From JAAFIP01 sp031431335 (lineage in GTDB: Bacteria; Pseudomonadota; Gammaproteobacteria; Burkholderiales; Burkholderiaceae_C), in NCBI GenBank assembly GCA_031431335.1, contig JANPDG010000176.1:1-26267 (forward strand): a stretch of DNA of 26,267 bases, in the 5' to 3' direction. Shown one piece after another: positions 22,063 through 26,267 of the stretch (positions are counted from its first letter, which is position 1; the number at the start of each line of letters is the position of its first letter). Under the pieces are notes generated by a model, which saw nothing but the letters and a program-made list of their open reading frames with translations, was not told the DNA's origin and searched no databases. Position numbers and translations under genes: made by a program.

Positions 22063-22135
22063 AACACTGTCTGCTTAAAAAATACTATTTAAAATCTGCC
22101 CACCCCACCATACTACTTCACCATCCTATTTCACT

Positions 22136-22801
22136 GTGTTAAGCCACACACCCCACTCTGAGCATCTGGCCATCGCGCTAGTGTACGCAGACGACAGCTT
22201 GGTGGTGGTCAACAAACCGTCTGGCTTGCTGGCCGTGCCGGGGCGCGGCGCTGACAAACAGCACTGCGCTAGCCTGCTGGTGCAGCAGATGTTTGCCGAT
22301 GCCTTGATTGTCCACCGCCTTGACCAAGCCACCTCGGGCCTGCTACTGCTGGCGCGCGGCCCTGCCATGCAGCGAGCGCTGGGCAATTTGTTTGAAAAGC
22401 GGCAAGTGGACAAACGCTACGAGGCGCTGGTGCACGGCCTGGTGTCGCCCAGCCAAGGCAGCATTGACCTGCCGCTGGCAGCGGACTGGCCCGCGCGGCC
22501 CAAACAAAAAGTGGACTACGCCATAGGCAAGCCTGCGCTCACGCATTACCAAGTGATTGCCTACAACCACACAGAGGACACTACACGCTTAGCCCTGCAG
22601 CCTGAGACAGGCCGTACCCACCAGCTGCGGGTGCATATGCTGGCCATTGGGCATCCGATGGTGGGCGATGGGTTGTATGGCAGACAGGCTTTGGCGGGGC
22701 ACAATGGTTATGCGCATCTGCATTTGCATGCGCAGGCACTCTTGCTGGTGCATCCGGTGACGGGGCAGGCGATGCACTGGCAGTGCGCTTGCCCGTTTTA
22801 A
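22136..22801 (+). CDS. rluA: 23S rRNA / tRNA pseudouridine synthase RluA
   Basis: 221 residues with a GTG start. It matches the short, S4-less RluA type: VVVNKPSGLLAVPGR, the catalytic HRLDQATSG (D63), DWPARPKQKVDYAIGKPALT, and the C-terminal TGRTHQLRVHMLAIGHPMVG. E. coli RluA isomerises U746 of 23S rRNA and U32 of several tRNAs; the same specificity is expected because the DWPxRPKQKV stretch is shared. It is divergent from the FAD hydroxylase gene (73-bp gap) and convergent with the DUF1631 gene, sharing a compact terminator with it. Confidence 0.93.
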   Translation: MLSHTPHSEHLAIALVYADDSLVVVNKPSGLLAVPGRGADKQHCASLLVQQMFADALIVHRLDQATSGLLLLARGPAMQRALGNLFEKRQVDKRYEALVHGLVSPSQGSIDLPLAADWPARPKQKVDYAIGKPALTHYQVIAYNHTEDTTRLALQPETGRTHQLRVHMLAIGHPMVGDGLYGRQALAGHNGYAHLHLHAQALLLVHPVTGQAMHWQCACPF

Positions 22802-22809
22802 AAACGGGC
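22791..22809. terminator. Bidirectional terminator-like hairpin between rluA and the DUF1631 gene
   Basis: GCCCGTTTT (22791-22799) and AAAACGGGC (22801-22809) form an inverted repeat around one base. A realistic fold is GCCCGTT/AACGGGC with a five-base loop. It contains the rluA stop codon and starts one base after the DUF1631 stop. T-runs after the stem are short, so strength is uncertain, but its position between two convergent stop codons fits termination in both directions. Confidence 0.6.
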
Positions 22810-22810
22810 T

Positions 22811-25177
22811 TTAGGACGCAGTGGTGTCTTGGTCGGCCACGCTGTTGCGCAGCGCGGTTTGAGCTACGGCGTCAAGCGCTTTGTCTACCAAGCGGCCGTC
22901 TGATACCACGCGGATCATGTTTTGAGCGCGCAGCTTGTCCATGGTGCGCTGAGACATCGAGTGTGCCTTGCCACCGTGCGAGACAAACATGAACAAGGTG
23001 CGGTGCGGGCTGGCCCAGGTCAGCTGCGCGCGAATCCATTGGTCCTCAAGCATCACCTCAACCCACGAGCCAATGGCAATGGCGTTGACCATCACAGGCT
23101 TGGTATTGGCAGTACCTGAGTCTGGCGCGGGTACGCCCAGTGGCGTGACAGCGTCTTCTTCTACAAAACCCGCATCTTCGGCTTCGCGCTTGGCCAGCCA
23201 CACGCCGCTCTTGTCGGTGTTGGCAGGCTGCTTGGGCGCATCGGCTGGAGCGGGTGTGTCGTTGACTATGTCGCTACGGGTATCGCCCGCTTCAAGCGGA
23301 GCCACAGCGCTAGCGGCATACAGCGCCTCAAGCTCTACGCGGTCGCTCAGGGCGGCTTCCTCATTAGCTGCCAACACCACCTCGGGCGCAGCTGCATCAG
23401 GCACCACTGGCTTGGGTCTGCCGCCCTCTAGCGCTGCCTCGTGCATGGCAATCAGCTCAGAGAAGAAGTCCGTTATGCGCTCAGGCGGAAACTCGATCAA
23501 CTGCAAGCCGTGGCGCAGCTTGCCCAGCATGCCGGGAATAATCTGCACCAAGCGCTTGCGGTTGCGCTTGGCAACGCGCGGCTGCACGCTCCAATACAGC
23601 TCGGCCACCAAGTCTTGGTAGCCCTGCGGGTCGCTGGTGCCGTCGGTGCAGCGCAGCTGCGACTCGGCCACTGCCTGCGCCCACGGGCCACACACAAAAT
23701 CCACCACTGGGCGGGGCACATCCACCCCTTCGGCGTTGGTGCGAAACTCTTGGGCCAAATACTGCGCCAGCATATTGCGCTGCTCAGCGTGCATGAGTGC
23801 GCGAGTGGCTTCCTCGCGGCGCGCACCGTCTTCTGCGTCTAGGCGCTCCCACACTTTCTCTAGGTCTTGCATCACCTCACTAAAAGCCTGCGACGCGCTT
23901 TCGCCCGCACTGCTTTTTTTGCGCAATGAGGCAATGCTCTTTTCGATCGATTTGAGAAACTGGCTATACCCCTCGTCGCGCTCTTGGGCAAAAGCCAAGC
24001 TGCGACTGGTCACTTTGTCTAAAAACTGGCGCGCCGCGTGCTGCTTGTCACTAAAAAACCGGCCGTCCACCTTGGCAATGTCCATCAACATCGGCTCTAG
24101 CGTTTGCAATTGCCCCCGCACACCAGAGAGCAATCGCTCATCTTGAATCAGGTTGTCCAACATGAGGCGTACCACTTCTTCGCCCAGTTGTTTGCCTAAG
24201 TTTTTGCCATCGGCCAGTGCCATACGGGCGGCGGCTTTTTTGCGCGCTGCGTCTGCATCTGGGTTGCTGGCTGCTGCGCGCGCTTTGGTCTCTAGGCGCT
24301 GCACCATCGCCTCGACCTGGCGCATGTCTTGTAGCGCCACCACAGAGGCCGGCACAGTGTGTAAAAAGTCTTGCGGGCGGCGCGCGTCGGTGTCCAGCTC
24401 GCCCGAGAGCAGCCTGCGCAGGCGGTCTAGCGTGAGCAAGGTGCGGGCCACCGAGTTGCCCATACTGCCCACCACGCTGGGCTTGGCCATGCTGCTTTGC
24501 ACTTGGTGAGGCGGCACCACACTGGCCGACTCCACACCGCATGATTTAAGCCACGAGCACAGCTCGATATACAGCTTGTGCAGCGATGCGCCCAAGCGCC
24601 CTGCCAGCTGCGACAAAATAGCGCCGCGCAGATCCACATCGGTCACATACTCGGCCACGCATTCGCGCAGAGCCCTCGCATACATCTCAGGTCGCAGTGG
24701 GTTGATTTGCGACTGCACGGTAATCCAACCCAAGAGCGAGCTCATCAACGCGTCCAGCGGGGCCACCGCCTCGTCCACCAGCATGCCAATCTCTTGCAAG
24801 GCGCGCGCTATTTCAATGCTTTCGTCCAAGTCCTCTTCTTCGAAGAGCTTGAGGTCTTCAAAGCGCATCATCTGGGGTGCTTGCGCGTCTACGCCCACAC
24901 CCTTATATACGCAGGCACGCAAGTGCTGGTTAAAGCTGGCCTTGAGTCCAGCGCGTTGGGCTATTAGCAAGTCCACCGACGCTTGCACTGCGGGCGGGAA
25001 GTTAGGCTTGCCGTGAGCCACCACGCCTTTGCTATTTTTACCCAGCAGTCCATCCAAGGCTTTGTCTATCAACCCTTCAGACTGGTGCAAAGCCGCCTCC
25101 AAACACTGGCGCAGCGTTACACGCGGCCCGTGAGGGTCGTCAGATACGCCGAGCTTGTGCGGTGCGGGTGAACTCAT
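22811..25177 (-). CDS. DUF1631-family protein
   Basis: 788 residues. It matches the DUF1631 family of beta- and gammaproteobacteria, sometimes mislabelled thymidine phosphorylase. There is an N-terminal helical region (about 20-250). A middle part (about 270-480) carries the conserved stretches VVALQDMRQVEAMVQRLE and LMLDNLIQDERL. A Pro/Ala/Asp-rich linker (about 620-690) follows. A C-terminal small beta-rich domain (about 700-760, GSWVEVMLEDQWIRAQLTWA) resembles a PilZ-like or SH3-like fold. No signal peptide or TM segment is seen, so it is probably cytosolic. Its function is not established. If the end domain is truly PilZ-like, cyclic-di-GMP response would be possible, but the classical RxxxR motif is not evident. 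It lies downstream of ettA, 75 bp upstream of it on the strand read. Confidence 0.85.
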   Translation of the reverse strand: MSSPAPHKLGVSDDPHGPRVTLRQCLEAALHQSEGLIDKALDGLLGKNSKGVVAHGKPNFPPAVQASVDLLIAQRAGLKASFNQHLRACVYKGVGVDAQAPQMMRFEDLKLFEEEDLDESIEIARALQEIGMLVDEAVAPLDALMSSLLGWITVQSQINPLRPEMYARALRECVAEYVTDVDLRGAILSQLAGRLGASLHKLYIELCSWLKSCGVESASVVPPHQVQSSMAKPSVVGSMGNSVARTLLTLDRLRRLLSGELDTDARRPQDFLHTVPASVVALQDMRQVEAMVQRLETKARAAASNPDADAARKKAAARMALADGKNLGKQLGEEVVRLMLDNLIQDERLLSGVRGQLQTLEPMLMDIAKVDGRFFSDKQHAARQFLDKVTSRSLAFAQERDEGYSQFLKSIEKSIASLRKKSSAGESASQAFSEVMQDLEKVWERLDAEDGARREEATRALMHAEQRNMLAQYLAQEFRTNAEGVDVPRPVVDFVCGPWAQAVAESQLRCTDGTSDPQGYQDLVAELYWSVQPRVAKRNRKRLVQIIPGMLGKLRHGLQLIEFPPERITDFFSELIAMHEAALEGGRPKPVVPDAAAPEVVLAANEEAALSDRVELEALYAASAVAPLEAGDTRSDIVNDTPAPADAPKQPANTDKSGVWLAKREAEDAGFVEEDAVTPLGVPAPDSGTANTKPVMVNAIAIGSWVEVMLEDQWIRAQLTWASPHRTLFMFVSHGGKAHSMSQRTMDKLRAQNMIRVVSDGRLVDKALDAVAQTALRNSVADQDTTAS

Positions 25178-25252
25178 ATGTGTCTACATTATGGGTGTAG
25201 TTCTAGCCTCTGGGCAATGCGTACTAGCCTGTAAATGCGGCGATTGTGGGCT

Positions 25253-26267
25253 TTAAGCCAACGCTTTAAAGCGCATGCGCTTAGGCTTAGCACCCTCTTC
25301 GCCCAGTCGCTTCTTTTTGTCCGCCTCGTACTCTTGGTAGTTGCCATCAAAGAAAGTCCACTGGCTGTCACCCTCGCACGCGAGAATGTGGGTCGCAATC
25401 CGGTCTAAGAACCAGCGGTCGTGGCTGATCACCATGATTGAGCCAGGGAACTCGAGCAACGCATCCTCTAGCGCACGCAAAGTTTCTACGTCCAGGTCGT
25501 TAGATGGCTCGTCCAGCATCAGCACGTTGCCGCCTGCAATCAACGTTTTGGCCAAGTGCAAGCGCCCGCGCTCACCGCCTGACAGGGTGCCCACGCGCTT
25601 TTGCTGGTCGGCCCCACTAAAGTTAAAGCGGCCGCAGTAGGCACGGCTGGCCACGGTAAATTTACCAATCTGCAGCATATCCAGCCCGCCCGAGACTTCT
25701 TCCCACACGGTTTTGTCGCCTTCTAAGTTTTCGCGCGACTGCTCGACAAAGGCCATCTTGACGGTCGCGCCAATATTCACCTCGCCACTGTCGGGCTTTT
25801 GTGCGCCGCTGATCATGCGGAACAGCGTAGATTTACCGGCACCGTTGGGGCCAATGATGCCGACAATAGCGCCCGCAGGCACCGTAAAGCTCAAGTTATC
25901 AATCAACAATCTGTCGCCAAACGATTTGCTAACCCCCTTAAATTCAATCACGCTGGCACCCAAGCGGTCGCCTACGGGGATGAAAATTTCTTGCGTCTCG
26001 TTGCGTTGCTGGTGTTCGTAGCTAGACAGGTCTTCAAACCGGGCAATACGTGCCTTGCTCTTGGCTTGGCGGCCTTTGGGGTTTTGGCGAATCCACTCAA
26101 GTTCTTTTTTCAGTGCTTTAGCGCGCGCATCTTCGCCTTTTTGTTCTTTCTCCAGGCGGTCGGTTTTTTGGTCTAGCCAGTCGCTGTAGTTGCCTTTGTA
26201 CGGAATACCTGAGCCACGGTCGAGCTCCAAAATCCACTCTGCTGCGTTGTCTAAAAAGTAGCGGTCA
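25253..26267 (-). CDS. ettA: Energy-dependent translational throttle protein EttA (5' partial)
   Basis: The frame is open to the window edge and begins with DRYFLDNAAEWILELDRG, the end of the first ABC domain, so about 338 C-terminal residues are present. The linker helices follow (GNYSDWLDQKTDRLEKEQ, the P-site tRNA interaction motif region). Then comes the full second ABC domain: Walker A GPNGAGKST, signature LSGGERGRLHLA, Walker B VLMLDEPSNDLD and switch His SHDRWFLDRI. The C-terminal GAKPKRMRFKAL tail is typical. This ABC-F protein binds the ribosomal E site and gates the first peptide bond according to ATP/ADP. It is 75 bp upstream of the DUF1631 gene on the same strand. Confidence 0.95.
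   Translation of the reverse strand, partial: DRYFLDNAAEWILELDRGSGIPYKGNYSDWLDQKTDRLEKEQKGEDARAKALKKELEWIRQNPKGRQAKSKARIARFEDLSSYEHQQRNETQEIFIPVGDRLGASVIEFKGVSKSFGDRLLIDNLSFTVPAGAIVGIIGPNGAGKSTLFRMISGAQKPDSGEVNIGATVKMAFVEQSRENLEGDKTVWEEVSGGLDMLQIGKFTVASRAYCGRFNFSGADQQKRVGTLSGGERGRLHLAKTLIAGGNVLMLDEPSNDLDVETLRALEDALLEFPGSIMVISHDRWFLDRIATHILACEGDSQWTFFDGNYQEYEADKKKRLGEEGAKPKRMRFKALA

Noticed and set aside
22063..22135. Possible fifth copy of the dispersed repeat in the AT-rich gap before rluA
   Set aside because: ATACTATTTAAAATCTGCCC only loosely resembles the flanks, and the 18-bp core is absent.

Overview
The window reads as chromosomal DNA of a betaproteobacterium of the order Burkholderiales, most like Comamonadaceae. 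The reasons are the gene block rplY, prs, tRNA-Gln(UUG), ispE, lolB, TPR protein, mutM, dynamin-like GTPase, mutY and rapZ, the long CTC-type ribosomal protein L25, the DUF1631 protein, and GC-rich codon use. No genome-wide comparison was possible, so the family-level placement is inference. Both window edges cut genes: the cyclase gene at base 1 and ettA at base 26267.

Layout. (1) 1-5111, + strand: an apparent three-gene operon with a class III nucleotide cyclase fused to a TolB/FlgO-like domain and TPRs, a PAP2/vanadium-haloperoxidase-fold protein that begins with a Gly-Gly-Ile repeat, and a large cytosolic-looking subtilase. (2) 5197-7371, - strand: a co-directional run of a LuxR-type regulator, a small one-TM protein, a PQ-loop/SemiSWEET-like membrane protein and a Crp/Fnr-type regulator that keeps its cyclic-nucleotide contact residues. 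(3) 7372-12952, mostly housekeeping on the - strand: TPR protein, lolB, ispE, tRNA-Gln, prs, rplY. (4) 12973-17065, + strand: mutM, dynamin-like GTPase, mutY. (5) 17072-18427, - strand: rapZ and a group II truncated globin. (6) 18500-20703, + strand: kynU-kynA for tryptophan breakdown. (7) 20845 to the end: an FAD monooxygenase (-), rluA (+), a DUF1631 protein (-) and the 3' part of ettA (-).

The most notable structure is a dispersed repeat of about 62 bp with four copies (7513-7573, 10992-11053, 18849-18910, 20767-20828), all sharing an exact 18-bp core. Two copies are intergenic. The other two lie inside lolB and kynU, in the sense orientation and in the same reading frame, so both proteins carry nearly the same foreign peptide (IL[IV]AN[SC]SISTSEN.QK). 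At one position the intergenic copies read TAA or TGA, while both coding copies read TCA (Ser). In LolB the repeat appears to supply the only candidate lipidation cysteine. This looks like a small mobile or recombining repeat tolerated within proteins. I do not know a named family for it.

A second candidate system is the cyclase / GGI-repeat PAP2 / subtilase operon next to a cyclic-nucleotide-type regulator. Composition becomes more AT-rich inside the cyclase gene near base 1000-1200, which suggests an acquired module. Any joint function of these genes is inference.
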